Program-made: the position numbers and the translations under genes | Notes under the pieces: model-generated | Database searches by the model: none | The model's input: only the letters and a program-made list of their open reading frames with translations | What the model was told of the DNA's origin: nothing | Part shown: positions 8,780 through 17,258 of the stretch, piece by piece | Layout of the letters: every line of letters starts with the position of its first letter | How positions within the stretch are numbered: the stretch's first letter is position 1 | Assembly: GCA_965267605.1 (NCBI GenBank) | Contig: OZ254088.1 | Coordinates: forward strand, 1,984,001 to 2,048,000 | From: G965267605 sp965267605 | Lineage (GTDB): Bacteria > Bacteroidota > Bacteroidia > Flavobacteriales_E > Vicingaceae | Reading direction: 5' to 3' | DNA length: 64,000 bases

Positions 8780-10060
8780 ATGTCTATGAAGGTGAGCAAC
8801 CTTGTCAAAACCCTTGGACCTGGCATCCTATTTGCCAGCACAGCCATTGGCGTTTCACATCTGGTGCAATCAACCAGAGCAGGTGCAGATTATGGCTTTG
8901 CGTTGGCATGGGCAGTGATACTGGCTAACCTGTTCAAGTACCCTTTCTTTGAATACGGATCAAGGTATGCGAACGCTACCGGCAAGAGTATCATTGATGG
9001 ATACAACAGCCTGGGTAAGTGGATGCTCATCCTGTACTACATCATTACCATCGGTTCTATGTTCTTTGTAACAGCAGCTGTTGGTGCTGTTACAGGAGGT
9101 TTTCTGGACAATCTGTTTGGCATTTCCGCAAAACTGGGACCCAATGGCAACACGATCACACTGATCACACTGTTCGTCTTTTGCATGTTCGTCCTTCTAC
9201 TGGGCAGGTACAAGATTCTAGACTCCACCATCAAAGTGATTGGCTCACTGTTGCTGATCTCAACACTGGCGGCCTTCTTTCTCACCCTATACAATGGCCC
9301 CAGTGAGAAGCTTGTTGATTTTCAGGCTCCGGAAATTTTTGATGCTGAAGGAACAGGTATCGTATTCCTGATTGCCCTTATGGGTTGGATGCCTACGGCC
9401 GTAGACCTAAGCGCATGGAATAGTCTATGGACCGTTGCCAGGATCAAGGACAGTGGATACAAACCCACGTTGAAAGAAACCCTGTTCGAGTTCAATCTGG
9501 GTTATATCGTATCCGCAATACTCGCTTTCTGTTTCATAACCATGGGTGCATACCTCATCTATGGCACGGGAACGGTGATGCCGGATAAAAGTCACCTGTT
9601 CGCGAACGAAGTAGTGAAACTGTACACCAGTTCCATTGGAGAATGGAGCTACATTATTATTGCGGTTGCTGCATTCTCTATCATGTTTGGAACATGCATT
9701 GCCGTAATGGATGGTTATGCCCGTGCCTTAGAAAGGTCTTCTATTCTTTTGTTCAAAGGGAAAGATGCGGAAGATGATAACAAACGGTATTACACGATTA
9801 CCATTCTTACGGTGGGTATAGGTGGTTTTTTGATCATCTGGTTTTTTGGGAAATCTCTCAAACAATTGGTAGATCTCGCCACCACCATGTCGTTCCTCAT
9901 TGCGCCTGTTATTGCCTTCATCAACTTCAAGCTGGTGCTTGGCAAGAAGTTTCCCGAAACACATAAACCGCCCATGTGGATGCGCATTCTCAGTGTAACC
10001 GGCATTCTTTTTCTGGGAGGATTCTCGGCATTCTATCTGTACCATATGGCCACAACGTGA
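8780..10060 (+). CDS. Nramp-family (SLC11-like) membrane transporter, noncanonical
   Basis: A 426-residue protein with about 11 membrane helices and the opening GPGILFASTAIGV, matching the GPG(L/I) start of Nramp helix 1. In canonical Nramps a DPGN motif follows and binds Mn/Fe; here the matching place reads GVSH. The helix-6 metal motif (MPH-type) is replaced by MPTAVDLS. The family fold is clear, but canonical Mn/Fe transport is doubtful. A Nramp-related transporter for another ion or solute is more likely. It is convergent with a CutA-like gene with no spacer. The start gives MSMKVSNLVK; a second in-frame ATG lies two codons on. Confidence 0.85.
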   Translation: MSMKVSNLVKTLGPGILFASTAIGVSHLVQSTRAGADYGFALAWAVILANLFKYPFFEYGSRYANATGKSIIDGYNSLGKWMLILYYIITIGSMFFVTAAVGAVTGGFLDNLFGISAKLGPNGNTITLITLFVFCMFVLLLGRYKILDSTIKVIGSLLLISTLAAFFLTLYNGPSEKLVDFQAPEIFDAEGTGIVFLIALMGWMPTAVDLSAWNSLWTVARIKDSGYKPTLKETLFEFNLGYIVSAILAFCFITMGAYLIYGTGTVMPDKSHLFANEVVKLYTSSIGEWSYIIIAVAAFSIMFGTCIAVMDGYARALERSSILLFKGKDAEDDNKRYYTITILTVGIGGFLIIWFFGKSLKQLVDLATTMSFLIAPVIAFINFKLVLGKKFPETHKPPMWMRILSVTGILFLGGFSAFYLYHMATT

Positions 10061-10375
10061 TCAAACATTCACCACTTCGTTAACCAGCCATGCTGCTTGT
10101 TCCCAATCCATATGGACTATAGGTAAGGAGAACAGCTCTGGCACATCCTTCGGACAAAGCTTCCGTACGTGATCATCAATATGTGGGAACAAAAGCGCCT
10201 TGGTCTTTGCTGTTACACGATATATTTCTCTCTCCGTTCCTAATTGTTCATCACCAAGCATCCTGATAATCGGACCTTCCAAATCAACATCGATAACTAA
10301 TTTGTTCTCCAAAAGATACTTGGCTATCCTTGCCAGCTCTTGCTTGCTGCTTGATTCGATTCTAAGCTGTATCAT
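10061..10375 (-). CDS. CutA-like divalent-cation tolerance family protein
   Basis: A 104-residue protein with the ferredoxin-like CutA1 pattern: a first strand with regulatory helix (ELARIAKYLLENKLV), a central strand pair ending in YRVTAKTKALLFPHI and a C-terminal segment DVPELFSLPIVHMDWEQAAWL matching the CutA consensus EVPEIIALPI...YLxWV. The usual HPYEVPE is changed to CPKDVPE. CutA1 proteins form trimers and have been linked to copper tolerance and to other roles. Its stop abuts the stop of the Nramp-like transporter, a suggestive but not operonic pairing. Assignment rests on pattern only. Confidence 0.65.
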   Translation of the reverse strand: MIQLRIESSSKQELARIAKYLLENKLVIDVDLEGPIIRMLGDEQLGTEREIYRVTAKTKALLFPHIDDHVRKLCPKDVPELFSLPIVHMDWEQAAWLVNEVVNV

Positions 10376-10384
10376 ATTTTTTGT

Positions 10385-11776
10385 TTATGGTAATAATGCC
10401 AATGCATACTGAACACCAAGAGCCGCCTTTTGACGTTCTACTCTGGCGTGCAGCCAATTAATTTGTGCTTTGATGTAATTCACTTCTCTTGAATTGACCA
10501 TAAAGAGTGAACTCTCACCGCCAGCAAACAATCGCTTTTCACCCACCAACAATTTCTCTCTATTCAGCGTTGTCTTTCGAAGCAGTTCACGTTGCTGTTC
10601 ATAGGTATTCAGTTTGTTGGAAGCGATCTGAACCTTGGCTTCGAGCATTTCGAACTTGTTGTCTCGTACCCACTGTGCTTCCTGCACAACTAGATTGGCT
10701 TGCTTCAATCGTCCCCTCTCTTCACGAAGAAGAATGGGCATCCTGAAACCTAATCCCCACGTATAGTTGGTCATTGTGAACGCCCGAATTGGATCAACAG
10801 CGCCAGCATCAGCTATCGGGTTATACTTCAAATTGAAAGCCGGCTTGAGCATTTCACGTCTGAAACGCTGTTCAATTTTGCTGACCTTCACCTTCAATTG
10901 AGCTTGTCGCCAATCCGGATGTTGCCTGATCAGAGAATCCCGCAAGGTCTTATCTACTACACTGCCAATTTGTGTCTCCAGAATATCCACTTGTGGTCGG
11001 GTGCCTGTTCTCAACTCCAGGGGCACTACTCCATTAGCCCAGAGGTAAACAGAGAGCATGGCCGCTGCATTTTGACTTTTTAATGTAGCCTCTTGTAGAG
11101 CAAACGCCCGGTTCTGGACCTGGATTTGAGCTTCCACGGTATCAATAGGTGGACGGTCACCCAACAAGGCCATCCTTCTAACTGCGAGGAATCTATCCTG
11201 GGCAACCTTTACGCCATTCGTATAGATATCGACCAATGCATTCGCCTCTACCCAGTCCCAATAAGCAAGTCCAGCCTCCAACAACAGATCATTCAGCAAT
11301 GCTTTGGCTTCATTCTCTCCTATCTCCTGATGAACCTGTGCCTTCCGAAGCATCGCTCTCCTCTTATCAATGAAAAGACCCTTTCCAATGGGAACATTCA
11401 AGGTAGCACGAAGCAAACCCTGATTAGGGACAGTATGTTCAGGGTTTAGGAATACACCCTGATTTTGTGTCCATCCTAATTCTACATCCACTCCATACCA
11501 GGTTGGTACTTTAATCGCTGCGTCTACTACGCTGTAGTATTGCTGATCGGTAAAGTACTTCTGGGCCACGTCCAGGTTTGTACTGGGATCAAATGCTCCT
11601 CTGGCAGCTTGGACCTCAGCCTCTGCTTTACCCAATACGACCCGGGCTCGCTGGGCCATTGGATGGTGCTGCTTAACCTGATACATGAAGTCCGCATACT
11701 TTAAGGTCCGCAGCGTATCTGCACGTACAGAAGCCCAGCCCAGGAACAACAACACCGTAATCATCCACCTGTTCAT
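10385..11776 (-). CDS. TolC-family outer-membrane efflux/secretion protein
   Basis: This 463-residue protein has a signal peptide (MITVLLFLGWASVRA) and long amphipathic helices with the paired repeats of TolC-like channels (ARVVLGKAEAEVQAARGAFDP; GEKRLFAGGESSLFMVNSRE). It would be the outer-membrane tunnel of the tripartite exporter encoded with the HlyD and ABC genes upstream. The start overlaps the HlyD stop by 4 nt (ATGA). Length is normal for the family. Confidence 0.9.
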   Translation of the reverse strand: MNRWMITVLLFLGWASVRADTLRTLKYADFMYQVKQHHPMAQRARVVLGKAEAEVQAARGAFDPSTNLDVAQKYFTDQQYYSVVDAAIKVPTWYGVDVELGWTQNQGVFLNPEHTVPNQGLLRATLNVPIGKGLFIDKRRAMLRKAQVHQEIGENEAKALLNDLLLEAGLAYWDWVEANALVDIYTNGVKVAQDRFLAVRRMALLGDRPPIDTVEAQIQVQNRAFALQEATLKSQNAAAMLSVYLWANGVVPLELRTGTRPQVDILETQIGSVVDKTLRDSLIRQHPDWRQAQLKVKVSKIEQRFRREMLKPAFNLKYNPIADAGAVDPIRAFTMTNYTWGLGFRMPILLREERGRLKQANLVVQEAQWVRDNKFEMLEAKVQIASNKLNTYEQQRELLRKTTLNREKLLVGEKRLFAGGESSLFMVNSREVNYIKAQINWLHARVERQKAALGVQYALALLP

Positions 11777-13125
11777 GATTCTGATTTTAAGGTCTTTGCA
11801 GCGTTCTTCTTGTAGTAGTCAGGTGGGAATCCATTGATCTTCCGCCATAGTTCATACCAGATCGGTACGTCCTTTAAGAGCAACATATTGGACGTGCCCG
11901 CACCCACTCGAAGTGCATCTGGCCATGAATGATCATTAGGATCCGGACTCACAAGTATTCTGTATTTCCCATTCTCGCTGATGTAGTTATCCACCGCGTA
12001 CACCAATCCGCCATAGGTCCCGTAACTGGTATTCGGCCAACCTGAGAAGACAATGGCCGGCCAACCATCGAATTGGATCCGGACCTGCTGGTCTTTTTCA
12101 AGAAGTGGGAGGTCAACCGGATCTATGTACATCTCAATGGCCAGATCATAGCCTGTAGGCATAATACTGACGATCTCTTCACCTTCCTTAATGGTTTCTC
12201 CCAGCCCTGTTGAGATCGTTCGCGTGATATATCCATTCTGAGGTGCCGTGATGTAATACATTCCCGTACGCACAGAATAGTTGGTGTACTGATTCTGCAT
12301 CTTGGTTACCACTGCCTCAGCATCGTACATATTCGACATCGCTGTAAACTTCTGGGATTCTGCTTTTGCTATCTCGTTTCGATACTGGGTAGCAATCGCT
12401 CCTAATTCAATACTTGCATTAATGGCACCGTTACGGGAGGACAGTAATTTGTTCTCTGCTGAGATCTTCTCCGCCAATGCCTTTTGCATCGTGAGCTCTC
12501 GATTCTCCAATTCAGTGGTCGACTTTAAACCATCAGCATGTAGTTTCTTGTATCGATTGTATTGCTGTTTTGCTGTTTGATGTTTGATGTTGGCTGCTTT
12601 CAGATCAATGCTATCCGAGACCACCTTGAGTCTTGCCTGCTCCAATTTGTTAACGGCTTTCTCCTGTTCCAGCTTATTCTTCACCGCCAGACCATCGATC
12701 TGATTGTCCAATGCCTTCACCTTTTCCATGTAAGAAGACACACTCAATTCTTTCGACCGTATTTGCTGTTGTGTACGATCGAGCAACTCAGGATCAAAGT
12801 ACTCATCCTTGATCTCTGATATAAAAACAATGGTGTCTCCACGTTGAACAACGTCACCTTCCTGAACGTACCATCGCTCAATCCTTCCGGCAATTATTGA
12901 ATGGATGGTCTGCGGGCGTTGATCCGGACGAAGGGTGGTTACATTGCCCCTGGCATTGATATTCTGCGTCCAGGGCACAAACATCATGATCAAAAACACA
13001 CCAGAGAACACCACCAGTAATCGTCTCATCACATTGGGTGATACCTTTGCTTCAACTCTACTTAGGGAACTGTACTTACTTCTTTCCAGTTTACCTAAAA
13101 CCCTGTTTCTCGAAATGTTTAGCAT
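11773..13125 (-). CDS. HlyD-family periplasmic adaptor (membrane fusion protein)
   Basis: A 450-residue protein with a short cytoplasmic N-terminus, one membrane helix (LLVVFSGVFLIMMFVPW, about 35-52), a split biotinyl-lipoyl domain (IIAGRIERWYVQEGDVVQRGDTI and ITAPQNGYITRTISTGLGETIKEGEEI), a long alpha-helical hairpin between them, and a C-terminal beta-barrel. It would bridge the ABC protein in the inner membrane and the TolC-like channel. The helical hairpin is long, as in type I secretion adaptors. It starts 11 nt after the ABC gene. Cargo is unknown. Confidence 0.9.
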   Translation of the reverse strand: MLNISRNRVLGKLERSKYSSLSRVEAKVSPNVMRRLLVVFSGVFLIMMFVPWTQNINARGNVTTLRPDQRPQTIHSIIAGRIERWYVQEGDVVQRGDTIVFISEIKDEYFDPELLDRTQQQIRSKELSVSSYMEKVKALDNQIDGLAVKNKLEQEKAVNKLEQARLKVVSDSIDLKAANIKHQTAKQQYNRYKKLHADGLKSTTELENRELTMQKALAEKISAENKLLSSRNGAINASIELGAIATQYRNEIAKAESQKFTAMSNMYDAEAVVTKMQNQYTNYSVRTGMYYITAPQNGYITRTISTGLGETIKEGEEIVSIMPTGYDLAIEMYIDPVDLPLLEKDQQVRIQFDGWPAIVFSGWPNTSYGTYGGLVYAVDNYISENGKYRILVSPDPNDHSWPDALRVGAGTSNMLLLKDVPIWYELWRKINGFPPDYYKKNAAKTLKSES

Positions 13126-13136
13126 AACTTTTCGTT

Positions 13137-14831
13137 TTAAGCGTTAGACTTCGGACTCAAACCCGTTTCCGCAATCGTTCCGTTCCTCATGTAGATCCTC
13201 TTGGTGCACCTCTCCATGACCCACGCGTCAGATGAAATGACTACCGCAGTCCAGGGTTGATCCTTGTCAAGGATGAAATCAATGATGGACTCCTTCTCTT
13301 CAGGATGTATTTTAGTGAAGGCATCTTCTAAAAGGATCAATTTTGGCATGTCAACGATAACCCTTGCCAACAAGAGTTTCTGAACGGTACTGCCAGGCAG
13401 CTTTTGTCCCCTGGGTTCTAATTTGGTTTCATATCCATCAGCCAGGCTCCTGACCAATGGTTCCAAACCAAGGTGCTTTACAGCCCACTGTACATTTTCA
13501 AACGAGGCATTCTCACGGCCCATAGTGATGTTCTCCAGCAGTGTTCCTTCGAACAAGAGTTCTCGGCCAAAGTAGTCGCCAATCATTGCACGAAGGGAAT
13601 CCGGATCAAGGCTTCTCACGGGGAGGTCATTGAAACTCAATCCACCTTTTTGGGGATGGTACAATGCACCTAACAGATGAAGCAAAGTGCTTTTACCGGA
13701 ACCATTCTCACCTGTTACCAGTAGCCGATCGCCAGCAAGTACTTCAAGGGTAAGATCCCTGATCACGGGATTTTCTCCCTCCGGAAAAGTAAACTCAACA
13801 TGCTCCAACTGAATGGTCATGCCATGTTCACCACAAGTGGGTTCCACGTCAAGACCGTTGGTTGGTTCCAATTCAAGGTCAGTAACCTGACCTATCTTCT
13901 CCAAAGCGGTGAGCACATCGTAAATGGTCTCCAGACTAAGGATCAATTTCTCCACAGAGCCGATCACAAGGATGATAATGATCTCTGCTGCAACAAACTG
14001 ACCGATGTTCATGTGTTGGTTCATGACTAGAACACCACCAATGGCCAGTAGCGCTGCAACAACAATAACCTTGAATACCACTAACATGCTGTACTGTTTC
14101 ACCAATACATCAAAGTGATCCTCTCTTGCCCTGAGATAATCTCCCACATGTTTATCCGCACGCTTCACCGGGAGGTCAGTATTACCTGCCAATTTGAAAG
14201 TGGTTACGGTACGTGCTACTTCCTCCAGCCAATGCGCCACGATGTATTTGTAATTGGATTCCTTGAGACTGGTTCTCAAACCGCTCCTTGCAGTCCATCT
14301 GAAGATCAAATACACAATGATGACCATACCTACGCTCAGTAGGATGAAAAAGGGGTGATAAAGTGACAACAAGAGCAATCCAAAGAAAATATGAAGTGTT
14401 GCGGTAGAGAATTCGATCAATACCTTCGACAATCCCTTCTGCACGGACATGATATCAAAGAATCTGTTCATCAGTTCCGGAGCATACTGACGATACAATT
14501 CCTTCATACGAATGCGAGGAATCCTGTATGCAAATTCCAGGGAAGCCCTCGTGAATATCTTCTGCTGAAGGTTCTCAGTAATTCGCAACTGGTATATCTG
14601 GAGGATGCCACTGGCGGCCACGCCCATCAATACCACAATAAGCAATACGATCCAGGAGGTGCTTACCTGTCCTCCCTGTATCAGGTTAAGAATGGCTTGT
14701 ATACCCAGAGGTAAACTCAAGCTCATGATTCCCGAGAAAATGGCGTAAACGTATACGTTCCTCACTTCCCGGATATCCGGTTGTAACAGCCTCCAGAATC
14801 GTTTTGTTGGAGACAATGTTTCTTGACTCAT
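13137..14831 (-). CDS. ABC exporter half-transporter with degenerate nucleotide-binding domain
   Basis: A 564-residue membrane-ATPase fusion. About six membrane helices (residues 25-300) precede the ATPase. Walker A is intact (GENGSGKST, about 374-382), but the signature reads LPGST instead of LSGGQ (about 478-482), Walker B plus catalytic residue reads LILLED instead of LLDE (about 499-504) and the H-loop histidine is replaced (VVISSD, about 530-535). ATP binding is plausible, hydrolysis doubtful if it works as a homodimer. No N-terminal C39 peptidase domain is present. HlyD and TolC genes follow directly, making a type I secretion-like set. The four changes fit a specialised or partner-dependent subfamily. 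Confidence 0.88.
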   Translation of the reverse strand: MSQETLSPTKRFWRLLQPDIREVRNVYVYAIFSGIMSLSLPLGIQAILNLIQGGQVSTSWIVLLIVVLMGVAASGILQIYQLRITENLQQKIFTRASLEFAYRIPRIRMKELYRQYAPELMNRFFDIMSVQKGLSKVLIEFSTATLHIFFGLLLLSLYHPFFILLSVGMVIIVYLIFRWTARSGLRTSLKESNYKYIVAHWLEEVARTVTTFKLAGNTDLPVKRADKHVGDYLRAREDHFDVLVKQYSMLVVFKVIVVAALLAIGGVLVMNQHMNIGQFVAAEIIIILVIGSVEKLILSLETIYDVLTALEKIGQVTDLELEPTNGLDVEPTCGEHGMTIQLEHVEFTFPEGENPVIRDLTLEVLAGDRLLVTGENGSGKSTLLHLLGALYHPQKGGLSFNDLPVRSLDPDSLRAMIGDYFGRELLFEGTLLENITMGRENASFENVQWAVKHLGLEPLVRSLADGYETKLEPRGQKLPGSTVQKLLLARVIVDMPKLILLEDAFTKIHPEEKESIIDFILDKDQPWTAVVISSDAWVMERCTKRIYMRNGTIAETGLSPKSNA

Positions 14832-14842
14832 ACGGTTTCAAT

Positions 14843-14855
14843 TTGAACGGTTCAA
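14843..14855. promoter_or_regulatory. 13-bp perfect palindrome upstream of the ABC gene
   Basis: TTGAAC-G-GTTCAA is a perfect inverted repeat 12 nt upstream of the ABC gene start. It could be a regulator operator or part of an mRNA structure. No binding protein can be named from sequence. Confidence 0.35.
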
Positions 14856-14862
14856 CAATTGA

Positions 14863-14908
14863 AAGCGCAGGAGCGACAGTATGTCAATGATTGATTCTCC
14901 CTGCGCTT
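14863..14908 (-). repeat. Imperfect inverted repeat between the small-protein and ABC genes
   Basis: AAGCGCAGGAG and its complement CTCCCTGCGCTT (one bulged base) flank a loop of 23 nt. On the minus strand it would form a hairpin that overlaps the stop codon of the upstream 108-residue gene. No run of U follows, so it looks more like a processing or attenuation structure than a standard terminator. Confidence 0.4.
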
Positions 14909-15233
14909 AAACACATTCGGGAGGTGGGGTAGGAACTGATTCGAAGTGAAGATGTTCTACATGATCAGTTAATGCGTGCATCATTGATAAGAGTTGAGGA
15001 ACATGCAATGTGGTTAGAACAAAACCATCACGAACTTTGATGTCTTCTTCTTTTTCCTTCTCTTTTTCTGTCTCCTCTTTTGCAGACTCCTCTTCTCCGA
15101 GTAATTCAATCAGATCCCATTGGCTCTCTGAAACCAAAATGGGTGTAAACACCAACTCAATGGACAGGGCAGCAAGCACTATCAAAAAAGCAGTCTTACT
15201 GATGTTCCACAAATTGGTGTTTACTGTTTTCAT
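14907..15233 (-). CDS. Small single-span membrane protein of the export cluster
   Basis: This 108-residue protein is not recognised. It has one hydrophobic segment (TAFLIVLAALSIELVFTPILV, about 14-34), which may be a membrane anchor or uncleaved signal, then a highly charged Glu/Lys stretch (about 47-66) and a C-terminal half with several histidines ending in PTPPPECV. It lies between a 141-residue hypothetical and the ABC gene on the same strand and probably belongs to the same transcript. It might be an accessory subunit or a substrate of the exporter; neither is shown by the sequence. Confidence 0.6.
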   Translation of the reverse strand: MKTVNTNLWNISKTAFLIVLAALSIELVFTPILVSESQWDLIELLGEEESAKEETEKEKEKEEDIKVRDGFVLTTLHVPQLLSMMHALTDHVEHLHFESVPTPPPECV

Positions 15234-15266
15234 TGCTATAAAACTTTGGGATCTGTAATAGTGGTC

Positions 15267-15692
15267 TTACTTAACAAGCTCAATATCCAGTGTTGTATCA
15301 ACCTTCAGCTGGTATTGGCCTGCATTGGCTTTTTCAGTTATCTGGGCTAACTCTGATTTCAGTTCATACAATGCTTTAAGCTTCCTTTGATAAGGAGCTT
15401 CATCTGTATTGTGGTTATGAACCCAATGCTTTAGCATTTGAATTTTGTAGAAGTTGATCTCCCGATCAATAATGGACCCTACAACTTCCTTTGCCATGTT
15501 GGGTGACATCTGATCCGATAACAACAAATGGTCTTTTACCTGGTTCGCTATAATCATATTGTGATTGATTTGATCTGGTTTATCCGGGAAGCAAGCCGCC
15601 AAAGCTTCATTGAACCGTCTTTTTAGAAAGTGTCGGCATTCTATGCTTAGGAAAGCAAACAAAGCTTGGTGTACATTGACCATAACGCACAT
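15267..15692 (-). CDS. Hypothetical protein, first gene of the export cluster
   Basis: A 141-residue, mostly helical, probably cytoplasmic protein with no family I recognise. It has no signal peptide or membrane span. The central region (NHNMIIANQVKDHLLLSD) and the C-terminal half with LYELKSELAQITEKANAG suggest coiled helices. An in-frame ATG three codons in (15683) is an alternative start. It begins the minus-strand set leading to the TolC-like gene and diverges from the LysR regulator across 159 AT-rich bases, where promoters for both probably lie. Confidence 0.6.
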   Translation of the reverse strand: MCVMVNVHQALFAFLSIECRHFLKRRFNEALAACFPDKPDQINHNMIIANQVKDHLLLSDQMSPNMAKEVVGSIIDREINFYKIQMLKHWVHNHNTDEAPYQRKLKALYELKSELAQITEKANAGQYQLKVDTTLDIELVK

Positions 15693-15851
15693 GGAAACCT
15701 ACCAGCTGACACGGCACTGTTTGGATCAATTTACTTTGGAACGACTTGCTTCTCACAGATGTGCTATTTACGATTGATTACAACACAAAACACGATATTA
15801 ATGTTTATATATTTTTATTTATATTTTTGATGTTATACATAATCTTTTGTT

Positions 15852-16775
15852 ATGCATTACACATTGCACCAACTGCAAATATTTCAGAAAGTTGTTGAAT
15901 TACAGAGCATTACAAAGGCTGCGGAAGAACTGCATTTGACCCAACCCGCAGTCTCCATTCAGCTAAAAAAACTACAAGATCAGTTCACGGTTCCCCTAAC
16001 TGAGGTAGTCGGGCGCCAGTTATTTGTGACAGATTTTGGTCATGAAATATCGGAAGCAGCGGACCGAATCCTAAGTGAGGTTGACAAGATCAACTACAAA
16101 ACATTGACCTATCAGAACAAGCTTGCTGGTCGGTTAAAGCTCTCAATAGCGTCCACCGGTAAATATGTTATGCCATACTTTTTGAGCGGCTTTATGGATG
16201 AGCATCCGGGTGTGGACCTTGTAATGGATGTTACCAATAAGACACTTGTGGTTCGGAGCATGCAGAACAATGAGGTAGACTTTTCCCTTGTAAGTGTTAT
16301 CCCTCATGAACTGGAGGTAGACAATGAGGCTCTCCTGCAAAACAAACTCTACCTCGTGGCCAACAAGAAGCTGGCAGCACGGATCAAGAAACATAAATCC
16401 GGAGCGTTCGCAGATCACCCTTTACTGTTCAGAGAAAGTGGATCAGCTACCCGGAAGGCCATGGAACAGTTCATTGAAAGCAAGAATCTGGTACCCGTAA
16501 GAAAAATAGAACTGACCTCGAACGAGGCCCTGAAGCAGGCAGTAATTGCAGGACTTGGTGTTTCGATCATGCCACTCATTGGGATCAAGAACGAATTGCA
16601 CAATAGAGAGATCGAGATCATCCCTTATAAGGGATTACCCATTACCACACAATGGAATCTGGTATGGCTAAAGGCCAAGAACATGTCACCTGTTGCCGAA
16701 GCATTCCTTGAATACTTGCGTGAGAATAAAGAACATATTGCACATGAAACATTTGCCTGGTATGAGCAGTATTGA
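15852..16775 (+). CDS. LysR-family transcriptional regulator
   Basis: A 307-residue protein of normal length for the family. The N-terminal winged helix-turn-helix is clear: LHQLQIFQKVVELQSITKAAEELHLTQPAVSIQLKKLQ (in pieces, residues 5-43). The C-terminal substrate-binding domain starts near 90 (LKLSIASTGKYVMPYFLSGF) as in CbbR/CysB-type regulators, and VIAGLGVSIMP is the usual late motif. LysR regulators often control a divergent neighbour and bind a small-molecule inducer. Here the neighbour is the type I secretion-like cluster. The divergent arrangement makes regulation of that cluster likely but unproven. Confidence 0.92.
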   Translation: MHYTLHQLQIFQKVVELQSITKAAEELHLTQPAVSIQLKKLQDQFTVPLTEVVGRQLFVTDFGHEISEAADRILSEVDKINYKTLTYQNKLAGRLKLSIASTGKYVMPYFLSGFMDEHPGVDLVMDVTNKTLVVRSMQNNEVDFSLVSVIPHELEVDNEALLQNKLYLVANKKLAARIKKHKSGAFADHPLLFRESGSATRKAMEQFIESKNLVPVRKIELTSNEALKQAVIAGLGVSIMPLIGIKNELHNREIEIIPYKGLPITTQWNLVWLKAKNMSPVAEAFLEYLRENKEHIAHETFAWYEQY

Positions 16776-16842
16776 TCAGATGTGGTGTACTCGGTATAAG
16801 GATACTGATCCCCTCCAGCAAGCGTAATATCCCACTTCCCGC

Positions 16843-16850
16843 TACGTTTA
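16843..16850 (+). promoter_or_regulatory. Predicted -7 box, near-leaderless
   Basis: TACGTTTA fits TAnnTTTR and ends 6 nt before the ATG at 16857. Transcription would begin almost at the start codon. No -33 TTG with correct spacing was seen. Confidence 0.4.
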
Positions 16851-16856
16851 TGAGAC

Positions 16857-17252
16857 ATGAGATCCTTATGGCTCATTTCATTTCTACTGTTGGGTGCAGC
16901 GGCATTCACACAAACTACGCCCAAGGTTAAACCGCTCACCCTCCCACCTGCCATGTACTTCAGTTTCTGCGACCTTGGGTATACTGCTGGAGACATACGG
17001 GTGAACGATATGGAAGTGATCTACTACTGTTTCAACAGTACGTTGATAGGCAAGAACAAGAAGGGTAAGGAAAAATGGAAGATCGATACACACAAATTGA
17101 GTTCTAAATACATCATGGAACTTCGCGCCTGGGAGTATTACAAGAACTATGACGCTTTCCTTTCGACAAGGGATGGTACATACTACGTTCTAAAGTCCCG
17201 AACGGGCAAGGTCAAAAAAGTGGGTGGTAAAGACGGTTTATTCAAGGATTAG
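16857..17252 (+). CDS. Secreted hypothetical protein, N-terminal part of a TAG-interrupted gene
   Basis: This frame has a good signal peptide (LWLISFLLLGAAAFTQ) and a beta-rich body including YYCFNSTLIGKNKKGKEKW and GTYYVLKSRTGKVKKV, with no family I recognise. It ends at TAG (17250-17252). The next open frame starts 6 nt later in the same frame and lacks its own signal peptide, so the two look like one protein of about 267 residues interrupted by a nonsense codon. Either the gene is decayed, the base is a sequencing error, or the short form is functional. Confidence 0.6.
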   Translation: MRSLWLISFLLLGAAAFTQTTPKVKPLTLPPAMYFSFCDLGYTAGDIRVNDMEVIYYCFNSTLIGKNKKGKEKWKIDTHKLSSKYIMELRAWEYYKNYDAFLSTRDGTYYVLKSRTGKVKKVGGKDGLFKD

Positions 17253-17258
17253 AATAAA

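Noticed and set aside
13126..13136. Gene gap as separate operon boundary between HlyD and ABC genes
   Set aside because: Only 11 nt without terminator or promoter box; same transcript is more likely.
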